From NCBI RefSeq assembly GCF_019100495.1, contig NZ_JAHRVA010000001.1, positions 812,597-876,596 of the forward strand: 64,000 nucleotides of DNA, read 5' to 3'. Of the stretch, positions 45,514-53,353 are shown one piece after another. The notes under the pieces are model-generated. The model saw only the letters and a program-made list of their open reading frames with translations. It was not told where the DNA came from and ran no database searches. The translations under genes and the position numbers were made by a program. Positions within the stretch are counted from its first letter, which is position 1. Each line of letters opens with the position of its first letter. The stretch is from Falsochrobactrum tianjinense (GTDB lineage Bacteria; Pseudomonadota; Alphaproteobacteria; Rhizobiales; Rhizobiaceae).

Positions 45514-46374
45514 TCAGTCCTCTAATTCAGCAAGCTTCATTTTTACAGCCAGAAAATCACGCCAGGCAAAACGTTTCTGTGCGGGGGTGCGCAGCAGATA
45601 GGCCGGGTGCAGGGTGGGCATGACCGGAATTTCCATGCCTGATGGCGTGCGATGAACTTTCCAATTGCCGCGCAGGCGTAAAATCCCCTCCGATGCGCCC
45701 GTCAGCGCCTTGCCTGCCGGGCCGCCCAACGCGACCAGCACTTTAGGAGTGGCAAGCTCGATCTGCCGTTCGATAAACGGGCGGCATAATTCGGTTTCCA
45801 GCGGCGTAGGCGTGCGATTGCCGGGGGGGCGCCACGGAATCGTATTGGCGATATAGACGCTTTCGCGTTTTAACCCGATCGCCTCGATCATCCGGTTGAG
45901 CAACTGCCCGGATTTGCCGACGAAGGGCAGGCCCTCGATATCCTCATCGCGGCCCGGCGCTTCGCCAACGAACATGATGTCCGAAGACGGGTCGCCATCG
46001 GCAAAGCAGAGATTCTTGGCGGTGAATTTCAGGTTGCAGCCATCATAGGCCGCAAGCCGCTCGCGCAGCTCTTCCAGCGTTGTTGCTTGTGACGCGGCTT
46101 CGCGCGCAAGCGCTATCTGGGCGTTATCCGGTAAATCTGCTGCGGCCTGCACTGGCCTGCTTGCCGGAGATGGAATGGCGGCGGCGCGTGGTTCGCGCGA
46201 TGGCCGCACGGTCTCAGACAGGCTCGTGATTGGCGCGGCTTTTTGCGTTGGAGCAGGGCGCTGCGGCGCGGCAAAACGGTCAATGGGCGTTTCCGAAAGC
46301 GGCATGTCGACGCCCGCTTCCGCATAAAAGCGCAGCAGCTCCTCCATATCCAACGTTTCGCGAGTGTCTTGCAT
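45514..46374 (-). CDS. Uracil-DNA glycosylase, family 4 type
   Basis: The 286-residue protein has a low-complexity N-terminus of about 80 residues, then a UDG family 4-like core: FVGEAPGRDEDIEGLPFVGKSG (active-site region), IANTIPWRPPGNRTP, LVALGGPAGKALTG and the HPAYLLR motif. It excises uracil from DNA. Family 4 enzymes use an Fe-S cluster, but only one cysteine of the usual first CxxC is visible (DGCNLKFT), as I recall for many alphaproteobacterial members. The ATG at 46374 is preceded by a 287-base gap to ETF-QO. Confidence 0.85.
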   Translation of the reverse strand: MQDTRETLDMEELLRFYAEAGVDMPLSETPIDRFAAPQRPAPTQKAAPITSLSETVRPSREPRAAAIPSPASRPVQAAADLPDNAQIALAREAASQATTLEELRERLAAYDGCNLKFTAKNLCFADGDPSSDIMFVGEAPGRDEDIEGLPFVGKSGQLLNRMIEAIGLKRESVYIANTIPWRPPGNRTPTPLETELCRPFIERQIELATPKVLVALGGPAGKALTGASEGILRLRGNWKVHRTPSGMEIPVMPTLHPAYLLRTPAQKRFAWRDFLAVKMKLAELED

Positions 46375-46661
46375 TCATATACCTCACCAAGTGAGGTGGC
46401 GAATTTTGGCTGCAAATGCAAGAGGGCGACCGGCTATTTCACGCCCGCACAGCCTCATTGTACGATTGCTTTGCGAGAGTTTTGGACAATTGGACGCATA
46501 GGCGATAGTTCTCAACTCTGCCAGAGGATAAACGAATATGGGGAAATGTGTCCCTTTCGAATGCGTCTTATCGCTATTCGAGATAGGATCATGAGTAAAA
46601 CAATTGGATGCATTGCTCGCGCTGGCATAGTGAAGCAATAGCATACCGGACGGAGGCATAG

Positions 46662-48353
46662 ATGTCTGAAGCGAATGCGCTTCCTGAACGCGAAAGCATG
46701 GAATTTGACGTTGTGGTCGTAGGCGCAGGTCCAGCGGGACTTGCTGCGGCGATCCGGTTCAAGCAGATCAACCCTGAGCTTTCCGTCGTCGTGCTTGAAA
46801 AAGGTGGCGAAGTCGGCGCGCATATTCTTTCCGGTGCGGTGGTTGATCCGGTGGGCATCGACCAGCTTCTGCCAGACTGGCGCGACGACGAGGGCCATCC
46901 CTTCAAAACCCCGGTGACGGACGATCATTTCCTTCTCCTTGGCCCTGCCGGTTCGGTGCGATTGCCCAATTTCGCCATGCCGCCGCTGATGAGCAATCAC
47001 GGCAATTATATCGTCTCGCTCGGCAATGTCTGCCGCTGGCTTGGAACGAAGGCTGAAGAACTGGGCGTAGAAATCTATCCCGGCTTTGCGGCGACCGAAG
47101 TGCTTTATAATGACGAAGGTGCCGTGATCGGCGTCGCAACCGGCGATATGGGTATTGAGCGCGATGGTACGCATGGTCCCAATTACACCCGCGGCATGGC
47201 ACTGCTGGGCAAATATACGCTGATCGGCGAAGGCGCGCGCGGCTCGCTCGCCAAGCATCTGATAGCAAAGTTCAAGCTCGATGAAGGACGTGAGCCGGGC
47301 AAATACGGCATCGGCCTCAAGGAACTCTGGCAGGTGGACCCCTCGAAGCACAAGCCGGGCCTGGTGCAGCATTCGTTTGGCTGGCCGCTTGATATGAAGA
47401 CCGGCGGCGGCTCATTCCTCTATCATCTGGAAGACAATATGGTTGCGGTCGGCTTCGTGCTGCATCTCAACTACAAGAATCCGTATCTGGCGCCGTTCGA
47501 GGAATTCCAGCGTTTCAAGACGCATCCGGCCATCCGCGACACGTTCGAGGGCGGCAAACGCCTTTCCTATGGCGCGCGCGCTATCACCGAAGGCGGGTTC
47601 CAGTCAGTGCCGAAACTCTCCTTCCCCGGCGGCGCGCTGATTGGCTGTTCGGCGGGTTTTGTCAATGTGCCGCGCATCAAGGGCAGCCATAATGCGGTTC
47701 TGTCGGGCATTCTGGCCGCTGACAAGATCGCGGAGGCCATTGCCACGGGCCGTGCCAATGACGAGCCGGTAGAGATCGAAAATAGCTGGCGCGATAGCGC
47801 CATCGGCAAGGATCTGAAAAAGGTCCGCAACGTCAAGCCGCTCTGGTCGCGCTTCGGAACGGTAATCGGCGTGAGCCTTGGCGGTCTCGATATGTGGACC
47901 AACCAGCTTTTCGGCTTTTCGCTCTTCGGGACGCTCAAACATAGCAAGACCGATGCGCAATCGCTGGAGCCTGCGGCAAAACACAGGAAGATTGATTATC
48001 CCAAGCCCGATGGCGTATTGACTTTCGACCGCCTGTCATCGGTGTTTCTGTCAAACACCAACCATGACGAAAACGAGCCGGTGCATTTGCTGGTCCGCGA
48101 TATGGAATTGCAGAAGACCTCGGAGCATGACGTCTTTGCCGGTCCATCGACGCGCTATTGTCCGGCGGGGGTCTATGAATGGGTCGATGCGGACGGCAAT
48201 GCCGCTGCTGACCCGAATGCTAAAGATGTTCGCTTTGTCATCAATGCGCAGAACTGCGTGCACTGCAAGACCTGCGATATCAAGGACCCGAACCAGAACA
48301 TCGAGTGGGTCCCGCCACAAGGCGGCGAAGGACCGGTCTATGTGAACATGTAG
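46662..48353 (+). CDS. Electron transfer flavoprotein-ubiquinone oxidoreductase (ETF-QO)
   Basis: The 563-residue enzyme passes electrons from ETF to ubiquinone at the membrane during fatty-acid and amino-acid oxidation. The N-terminal FAD-binding motif VVGAGPAGLAAAIRF, the ALLGKYTLIGEGARGSLAKHL region and the C-terminal ferredoxin-like 4Fe-4S part CPAGVYEW...CVHCKTCDIKDPNQN are all present. The ATG has CGGAGG upstream. Its 3' end (GEGPVYVN) lies inside a 26-bp repeat copied 136 bases downstream. Confidence 0.95.
   Translation: MSEANALPERESMEFDVVVVGAGPAGLAAAIRFKQINPELSVVVLEKGGEVGAHILSGAVVDPVGIDQLLPDWRDDEGHPFKTPVTDDHFLLLGPAGSVRLPNFAMPPLMSNHGNYIVSLGNVCRWLGTKAEELGVEIYPGFAATEVLYNDEGAVIGVATGDMGIERDGTHGPNYTRGMALLGKYTLIGEGARGSLAKHLIAKFKLDEGREPGKYGIGLKELWQVDPSKHKPGLVQHSFGWPLDMKTGGGSFLYHLEDNMVAVGFVLHLNYKNPYLAPFEEFQRFKTHPAIRDTFEGGKRLSYGARAITEGGFQSVPKLSFPGGALIGCSAGFVNVPRIKGSHNAVLSGILAADKIAEAIATGRANDEPVEIENSWRDSAIGKDLKKVRNVKPLWSRFGTVIGVSLGGLDMWTNQLFGFSLFGTLKHSKTDAQSLEPAAKHRKIDYPKPDGVLTFDRLSSVFLSNTNHDENEPVHLLVRDMELQKTSEHDVFAGPSTRYCPAGVYEWVDADGNAAADPNAKDVRFVINAQNCVHCKTCDIKDPNQNIEWVPPQGGEGPVYVNM
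48323..48348 (+). repeat. 26-bp direct repeat, copy 1 (end of the ETF-QO gene)
   Basis: CGGCGAAGGACCGGTCTATGT begins this 26-base segment at the 3' end of the ETF-QO gene. A copy with a single G/A change lies at 48459-48484, exactly 136 bases downstream. Confidence 0.9.
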
Positions 48354-48458
48354 AGCATTTCCAGCAAAAGTGCGTAGCGGTTTTGCGTCCGGATAATGCG
48401 AGAGAATAAATGTTCACATTTGAGACCGTGTGCGTCTCGACCGCCGCCAGAGAAATGC
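48354..48458. repeat. Intergenic repeat-like segment between the two 26-bp copies
   Basis: The segment begins AGCATTTCCAGCAAAAGTGC and continues with GCGGTTTTGCGTCCGG, wording I recall as a common intergenic repeat in Brucella and Ochrobactrum genomes. It contains no gene. Only a genome-wide search would show its copy number. Confidence 0.5.
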
Positions 48459-48484
48459 CGGCGAAGGACCGGTCTATGTAAACA
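48459..48484 (+). repeat. 26-bp direct repeat, copy 2 (intergenic)
   Basis: This is the second copy of the ETF-QO 3'-end sequence, with one mismatch (A at 48479 instead of G). It is not part of any gene; together with copy 1 it brackets a 110-base intergenic segment. Confidence 0.9.
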
Positions 48485-48529
48485 GCGATCGGGCGGCAGG
48501 ATTTTCTTCCTCCGCCCGATTATGCTCTG

Positions 48530-50032
48530 TTACTGAAAGGCAGTTTCGTAAAAACTTCTGAGCTTGCGCGAGTGCAGGCTTTCATCGGGCATGGAGGCAA
48601 TTTTCTCCATCGCCCTGATGCCGATCTGCAAATGCTGCGCCACCTGTCTTTTATAGAATTCGGTGGCCATTCCCGGCAGCTTCAGTTCCCCATGCAAAGG
48701 TTTGTCGGAAACGCAGAGCAGGGTGCCGTAAGGCACGCGAAAACGAAAACCATTGGCGGCGATGGTAGCCGATTCCATGTCGAGCGCAATGGCGCGCGCT
48801 TGCGAGAGCCGTTGAACGGGGCCGCGCTGGTCGCGCAGTTCCCAATTGCGGTTGTCGATGGTTGCGACCGTTCCCGTGCGCATGATGCGCTTGAGGTCGT
48901 AACCTTCCAGGCCGGTAATTTCTTCGACCGCTTCTTCGAGCGCTACCTGAATTTCTGCGAGTGCGGGCAGGGGAACCCAGGCAGGCAGGTCGTCATCAAG
49001 CACATGATCTTCGCGCATATAGGCGTGGGCCAGAACGTAATCGCCAAGCTGCTGGCTGTTGCGCAGGCCTGCGCAATGACCGAGCATCAGCCATGCATGC
49101 GGTCGCAATACGGCGATATGATCGGTAATCGTTTTGGCGTTGGAAGGGCCGACGCCGATATTGACCATGGTGATGCCGGAATGATCGGCGCGCTGCAAAT
49201 GATAGGCGGGCATTTGCGGCAGGCGCTGAAGCGGATTTCCGGTACTCGGCGCGGTTTCACCGGCTCGCGTTATGATATTGCCCGGTTCGATGAAGGCTTC
49301 ATACCCGCCGCCGCCCTCCGCCATGAGCTGGCGGGCATAGGCGCAGAATTCGTCCATATAAAACTGGTAGTTGGTAAACAGCACAAAGTTCTGAAAATGC
49401 TTTGGGACGGTGGCGGTGTAATGCGAAAGCCTGTGCAGGGAATAATCGACGCGCTGCGCTGTAAAGGGGGCGAGCGGCAATGGTCCGCCCGCCGCGGGGT
49501 CGAGATCGGCATTGACGATCTTGTCATCGGTCGATGTCAAATCCGGCACGTCGAACAGATCGCGCATGGGATATGTGAAAGCATCGGCGATTGCCGCTTC
49601 CACATAGGTGTCTTCCATGAAGGCGAAATGGATCGGAATCGGCGTGGTGGATTCACGCACCGTGACCTGCACGCCATGATTACGCATCAAAAGCCGGATT
49701 TGCTCGACCAGATAGTCTTCGAAAAGATCAGGTCGGGTGATGGTGGCTGAATAGTCGCCCGGCATACTGACATGACCATAGGCCAGGCGCGAATCCACAT
49801 GCGCGAAACTGGATGTGGACAGGCAGATTTCGGGATAGAAAGCTCGGTAGCGCTGGGGCGGAACCTCGCCGCGGGCAAGATTTGCGAAGGCATCGCGCAG
49901 AAAGGCGGTGTTGCGGTCGTAAAGCCTGCGCAGGGCGGCGACGGCCGCGCGCGCATCTGCGAAAACTTCCGGCTCTATGGCCGGAGGAGTTTTGATCGCG
50001 GTGAGAAATGTCTGTTCGATTCGCTGTGTCAT
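48530..50032 (-). CDS. amn: AMP nucleosidase
   Basis: The 500-residue enzyme cleaves AMP to adenine and ribose 5-phosphate. The N-terminal regulatory domain has RPDLFEDYLVEQIRLLM. The C-terminal phosphorylase-fold domain has TMVNIGVGPSNAKTITDHIA, LMLGHCAGLRNSQQLGDYVLA and DMESATIAANGFRFRVPYGT, the nucleoside-binding region. Length and order match the family. Two tiny membrane ORFs precede it on the same strand; the nearer one ends 51 bases upstream of the amn start. Confidence 0.94.
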   Translation of the reverse strand: MTQRIEQTFLTAIKTPPAIEPEVFADARAAVAALRRLYDRNTAFLRDAFANLARGEVPPQRYRAFYPEICLSTSSFAHVDSRLAYGHVSMPGDYSATITRPDLFEDYLVEQIRLLMRNHGVQVTVRESTTPIPIHFAFMEDTYVEAAIADAFTYPMRDLFDVPDLTSTDDKIVNADLDPAAGGPLPLAPFTAQRVDYSLHRLSHYTATVPKHFQNFVLFTNYQFYMDEFCAYARQLMAEGGGGYEAFIEPGNIITRAGETAPSTGNPLQRLPQMPAYHLQRADHSGITMVNIGVGPSNAKTITDHIAVLRPHAWLMLGHCAGLRNSQQLGDYVLAHAYMREDHVLDDDLPAWVPLPALAEIQVALEEAVEEITGLEGYDLKRIMRTGTVATIDNRNWELRDQRGPVQRLSQARAIALDMESATIAANGFRFRVPYGTLLCVSDKPLHGELKLPGMATEFYKRQVAQHLQIGIRAMEKIASMPDESLHSRKLRSFYETAFQ

Positions 50033-50083
50033 GGCCTAGTATAGCCCAGTCTGGCAAAATCCATGAAGGTGGCATGTACGACT

Positions 50084-50251
50084 TTATGCGTTGCGTTGCA
50101 GGCTGACATATAGAACCAGTCCGATCCCGTTCATCCCGCTTTTCTGGCCTATTTGATTATAGGCGAAAACCGCAGAAGGCCCGGTGAACACGGCAGTAAA
50201 CAAAAAGATGCGCAAGGCGATTGCGCTGAAAATGCGAAGCCTGGCAGTCAT
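50084..50251 (-). CDS. Tiny exported or membrane protein (55 aa), second of an overlapping pair
   Basis: A 55-residue ORF reads from the ATG at 50251, which overlaps the stop of the preceding tiny ORF (ATGA), to TAA at 50084-50086. It starts MTARLRIFSAIALRIFLFTA, a basic start with a hydrophobic segment ending near SAVFA, so it may be a signal peptide or membrane anchor. A polar tail with GQKSGMNGIGLVLYVSLQ follows. Coupled overlap, intact frame and the hydrophobic pattern support translation. No family is recognised. It lies 51 bases upstream of amn on the same strand. Confidence 0.5.
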   Translation of the reverse strand: MTARLRIFSAIALRIFLFTAVFTGPSAVFAYNQIGQKSGMNGIGLVLYVSLQRNA

Positions 50252-50412
50252 GACCGATAGCTACCGCCTGCATGTTGCATACGCTTCGCCGTAACCGGAT
50301 CGATGACCGACTGATCTTTATAAATATCGTATTTGCGATCAACGAAAATGCTGGCGACAATTGCCAGCCCCGCGATCAGCAAGCATACGATGGTGAAACG
50401 CCACAGTAGCAT
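50248..50412 (-). CDS. Tiny single-helix membrane protein (54 aa), first of an overlapping pair
   Basis: A 54-residue ORF starts at ATG 50412 with GGGGGC five bases upstream. It begins MLLWRFTIVCLLIAGLAIVA, a transmembrane helix (about residues 5-24). A conserved-looking polar tail follows, with VDRKYDIYKDQSVIDP and TAKRMQHAGG. Its stop overlaps the next tiny ORF. This is the more convincing of the pair because of the ribosome site and composition. Function unknown; it may belong to an envelope stress or transport regulator class of small proteins, which is only a guess. Confidence 0.6.
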   Translation of the reverse strand: MLLWRFTIVCLLIAGLAIVASIFVDRKYDIYKDQSVIDPVTAKRMQHAGGSYRS

Positions 50413-50624
50413 GTTTGCCCCCGAAAAATGGCCGTTCTATCTTTACAACATTCAAATTAACGTCCGCACCTGAACCTTTCCTGAGGCGCATATTCATCTG
50501 GCGTTCAAAAATATTGATGTTTTACGAACCTGTACCGGGCCTTACTTGCGTAAAGCACGGTGGTAACTATGTTAACTGGAACCGGAATTCCGCGCAAAGC
50601 CAAGAAAACGGGAGTTAGAGCACG

Positions 50625-51335
50625 ATGTCTCAACAGATAAAACCCATTGAGCTATATTATTGGCCGACGCCGAACGGCGTTAAGATCAGCATCATGCTGG
50701 AGGAGCTTGGGGTTCCCTATCAGGTCAAATATATCAATATCGGCAAGGGTGATCAGTTTCAGCCTGATTTTCTCAAGATTTCTCCCAACAACCGCATGCC
50801 TGCCATCGTCGATCCGGAAGGCCCGGGCGGCGAGCCAGTTTCGGTGTTCGAATCTGGCGCGATCTTGCAATATCTCGGCCGTAAATTCGGCAAGTTCTAC
50901 CCATCCGACGAACGCAAGCGCGTCGCCGTTGATGAATGGCTGATGTGGCAGATGGGCGGATTGGGACCCATGTCGGGACAGGCGGGACATTTCCGCGTCT
51001 ATGCCCCCGAAAAGATTCAATATGGCATCGACCGCTATACGAACGAGGTCAATCGCCTTTACGGCGTGCTGAACCGCCAGCTTGAAGGGCGCGATTATAT
51101 TGCCGGTGAATATTCCATTGCCGATATGGCCTGTATCGGCTGGATCAACGCCTATGCGAATTACGACCAGAAACTGGAAGATTTCCCCAATCTCAAGCAC
51201 TGGCATGAAACGATGAATGCGCGGCCCGCCGTACAGCGCGGCCTGCTTGTGGGCAAGGAAGAGCGTGAACGCGCGGCTGCTTCTGCCAATCAGGAAGAAG
51301 AGCAAAAAATCCTGTTTGGCCAAAAGGCCCGCTGA
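50625..51335 (+). CDS. Glutathione S-transferase family protein (YfcG/Nu-class-like)
   Basis: The 236-residue protein has an N-terminal thioredoxin-fold domain with ELYYWPTPNGVKISIMLEEL and PNNRMPAIVDPEGPGG, and the glutathione-binding VFESGAILQYLG. A C-terminal helical domain follows with MWQMGGLGPMSGQAGHF and YSIADMACIGWI. The GPMxGQ phrase is typical of the Nu-class/Ure2-like YfcG group, which reduces disulfides using glutathione. The ATG has a GGGAG upstream. It is a single gene. Confidence 0.9.
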   Translation: MSQQIKPIELYYWPTPNGVKISIMLEELGVPYQVKYINIGKGDQFQPDFLKISPNNRMPAIVDPEGPGGEPVSVFESGAILQYLGRKFGKFYPSDERKRVAVDEWLMWQMGGLGPMSGQAGHFRVYAPEKIQYGIDRYTNEVNRLYGVLNRQLEGRDYIAGEYSIADMACIGWINAYANYDQKLEDFPNLKHWHETMNARPAVQRGLLVGKEERERAAASANQEEEQKILFGQKAR

Positions 51336-51781
51336 CTATAGCGTGGCGTCATTTAACAACGTGAAAACTAAATACGGGTGAAGCGACTCATCTATTTCCT
51401 GAAAAGATGGGTCGCTTTGCCGTCATATTATCGTCGGGTCAGATATTCGCTCTGGCAGATCAGTCCCCGTCATGCGACCGGAAAGCAGAAACCAAAGCTG
51501 GCTATGGTTATCATTCGGTTTCCGCGCAAATAGCGGAGCAAAGGCATGATTTTCAAAAAAACCAGCAATCCGTATAGTTTGGATGTTTAACGAAATACCA
51601 ATTTTACCCCTTGTTGGGATTTCGTTGGCTTCCTGTTAAGCATTTGGTTTAACGCGCATTTTATCCCTCTGCCTTATCTTGAGGATCATGAACGGAACGA
51701 CAGATCCGGCGGTTCGGGACGGTAAAGCCAGCCCCGAAAACAGAACGGACGGTTCTCGGGATTTAACAGGGAAAAAGACAA
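51336..51781. other. Intergenic region after the GST gene with one strong stem-loop
   Basis: About 445 bases without a convincing gene. A 12-bp stem AAGCGACTCATC/GATGGGTCGCTT (51381-51417, one G-T pair) lies 45 bases after the GST stop, without a T-run; it may be a Rho-assisted end or a transcript processing hairpin. The rest is AT-rich and presumably contains the promoter for the Sel1-like gene. Confidence 0.45.
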
Positions 51782-52039
51782 ATGACGCAATTTCACAGCT
51801 TCGCACAACACGACAAGACGGCTCCACAGGATCGCATCCTTCTGGAAATGGGTTTGAAATATGCGATCGGTCGTGACTGTGAGATCGACGTTATCGAGGC
51901 ACATAAATGGCTCAATATCGCAGCCATTCGCGGGAATCAGAAAGCTGCCCGCATGCGCAATCAGGTCGCAGCGACCATGAGCAAAAGCGAGCTTGCTGCG
52001 GCACTGCGCGGTGCGCGCGAATGGATGACATCGCATTAG
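51782..52039 (+). CDS. Small Sel1-repeat-like protein
   Basis: The 85-residue protein contains one Sel1/TPR-like helical pair: LLEMGLKYAIGRDCEIDVIEAHKWLNIAAIRG followed by the helices of KAARMRNQVAATMSKSELAAALRGAREW. I recall very similar short proteins across Rhizobiales. Such repeats mediate protein-protein contact; a partner is not apparent from the neighbourhood. The ATG at 51782 has AGGGAAAAAG upstream. It is cytoplasmic, with no signal peptide. Confidence 0.8.
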   Translation: MTQFHSFAQHDKTAPQDRILLEMGLKYAIGRDCEIDVIEAHKWLNIAAIRGNQKAARMRNQVAATMSKSELAAALRGAREWMTSH

Positions 52040-52294
52040 ACAGCATCTCCCCGAAACGGTCCCGCTATCTATCGAGCGATTCGGGATATTAACTCTGCTT
52101 CAATAAAGATCGGACAGGTGCACGGAATTACTATAAATTTACTTGGAGACACTTCTATGACTGTAACACGTCAAGAATGTCGGTTAGAAATTTTGTATTG
52201 TAGATAGTCGTAATATTGAGCAAATGATTGACAGCCATCTCGTCTGGCGGCAGATTTGAATGTAGACGAGTTTAGTTTGATAGGAAGCTACAAA

Positions 52295-52918
52295 ATGTCT
52301 ATTCGCACTATGACAGCCTTGGCTGGCACCGCCATTATCATGGGCATGTCGGTTTTTGCCTTTTCATCTCCCGCCAGCGCGTTGACGATGAAGGAATGCA
52401 GCGCGAAATATCAGGCGGCCAAGGAAGCGGGTACGCTTGGCGACCAAAAGTGGAATGATTTCCGCAAGGCCCAGTGCAGCGATGACGCCGCCGCTGCTCC
52501 GGCCCCCGCAAAGAAGAAGGCCGCAGCGCCCGCTGCCGACGATGCAGCCAAGGGCCTGACGATGAAGGAGTGCAGCGCGAAATATAAAGCCGCCAAGGAA
52601 GCTGGCGCCGATAATGGCATTAAGTGGAATGATTTCCGTAAGTCCGAATGCGGCCCCGGTGCTGACCCGGCGGCACTGAGCACGGATGGCACTTCCGAAC
52701 CCGCCGCGCCAACCATCGCCGCTCCGCGCGGCGTTAAATTCCCGACGAAGGTTTCTTCGAAATTCTCGAGCGAATCGCCCGGAAAAGCCCGCATGCGCAC
52801 CTGCCTTGAGCAGTATTATGCGGCTAAGGAAGCCAACGCCTTGGGCGGCCTCAAATGGATACAGAAGGGCGGCGGCTATTACAGCCTGTGCAATGCGCGC
52901 CTGAAAGGCAATTCGTAA
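52295..52918 (+). CDS. Secreted protein with three cysteine-containing repeats
   Basis: The 207-residue protein has a signal peptide (about residues 1-30, ending SPASA). Two nearly identical repeats follow: MKECSAKYQAAKEAGT...KWNDFRKAQC and MKECSAKYKAAKEAGA...KWNDFRKSEC. A more diverged third is at the C-terminus: MRTCLEQYYAAKEANALGGLKW...YSLCNARL. Each has one cysteine near each end, so each repeat can form one disulfide. Alanine/lysine- and proline-rich linkers separate the repeats. The function is unknown. The ATG has TAGGAAG upstream. A strong terminator follows. Confidence 0.75.
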   Translation: MSIRTMTALAGTAIIMGMSVFAFSSPASALTMKECSAKYQAAKEAGTLGDQKWNDFRKAQCSDDAAAAPAPAKKKAAAPAADDAAKGLTMKECSAKYKAAKEAGADNGIKWNDFRKSECGPGADPAALSTDGTSEPAAPTIAAPRGVKFPTKVSSKFSSESPGKARMRTCLEQYYAAKEANALGGLKWIQKGGGYYSLCNARLKGNS

Positions 52919-52932
52919 TCCATCGACAAGAT

Positions 52933-52960
52933 CAAAAGGGGGCCTCGAAGGCCCCTTTTG
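52933..52960 (+). terminator. Strong intrinsic terminator after the repeat protein (likely bidirectional)
   Basis: CAAAAGGGGGCCT pairs with AGGCCCCTTTTG around a CGA loop with one bulged G. T-rich sequence follows on the plus strand (TTGTTATGTTTTTTT). The symmetric A/T arms mean it could also end the convergent DUF423 transcript. Confidence 0.85.
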
Positions 52961-52963
52961 TTG

Positions 52964-53338
52964 TTATGTTTTTTTCGAGAACCAGCCGGTCAGGCCGGTG
53001 ATAAGCCAGCCAAGCATCATGAGCGTTCCCCCAGTCGGGGCGGCGTAGGGGAAAAGCCTGTTGCCCGTCAGGCTGCGTAAATAGAGATCACCGCAGAAAA
53101 GCATCAGTCCGATAAACAACATGGTACCGCCGATTTGCGCGGTACGGCTGGCCGGTGCGATCAGGGAAAGAACGAGCAAGGCGGGCGCATGACCCAGCAA
53201 CAAGGGAGCGATAGTCGCAAGCTGGCTTCCCGTTCCATGGGCGGACCCGGCATAGGCGGCGATTGCCAATGCGCCGCAGAGCCCGCCAAGCGTGCTGAAC
53301 AAGATGTTGCGCGACGGGCCGTTTCGGGAATCAGGCAT
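52964..53338 (-). CDS. DUF423 membrane protein
   Basis: The 124-residue protein has four predicted transmembrane helices (about 12-32, 43-62, 69-86, 97-117) with FSTLGGLCGALAIAAYAGSAHG and LFCGDLYLRSLTGNR, the DUF423 signature. The family is small and of unknown function. The gene converges on the repeat protein gene across the shared terminator. It lies 15 bases downstream of the aminotransferase gene on the same strand, so the two may be one unit. Confidence 0.88.
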   Translation of the reverse strand: MPDSRNGPSRNILFSTLGGLCGALAIAAYAGSAHGTGSQLATIAPLLLGHAPALLVLSLIAPASRTAQIGGTMLFIGLMLFCGDLYLRSLTGNRLFPYAAPTGGTLMMLGWLITGLTGWFSKKT

Positions 53339-53353
53339 ACGATTTCTCCACTG

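Noticed and set aside
48572-49750. 392-residue plus-strand open frame
   Set aside because: It is antisense to AMP nucleosidase, whose motifs are clear.
51620-51660. TTAA...TTTAAC near the Sel1-like gene as a CtrA site
   Set aside because: The spacer is nine bases, which does not fit the seven-base consensus.
52157-52207. 16-codon ORF (MTVTRQECRLEILYCR) with an upstream GGAG, before the repeat protein
   Set aside because: It is too short to support as a leader peptide; no attenuator structure lies after it.
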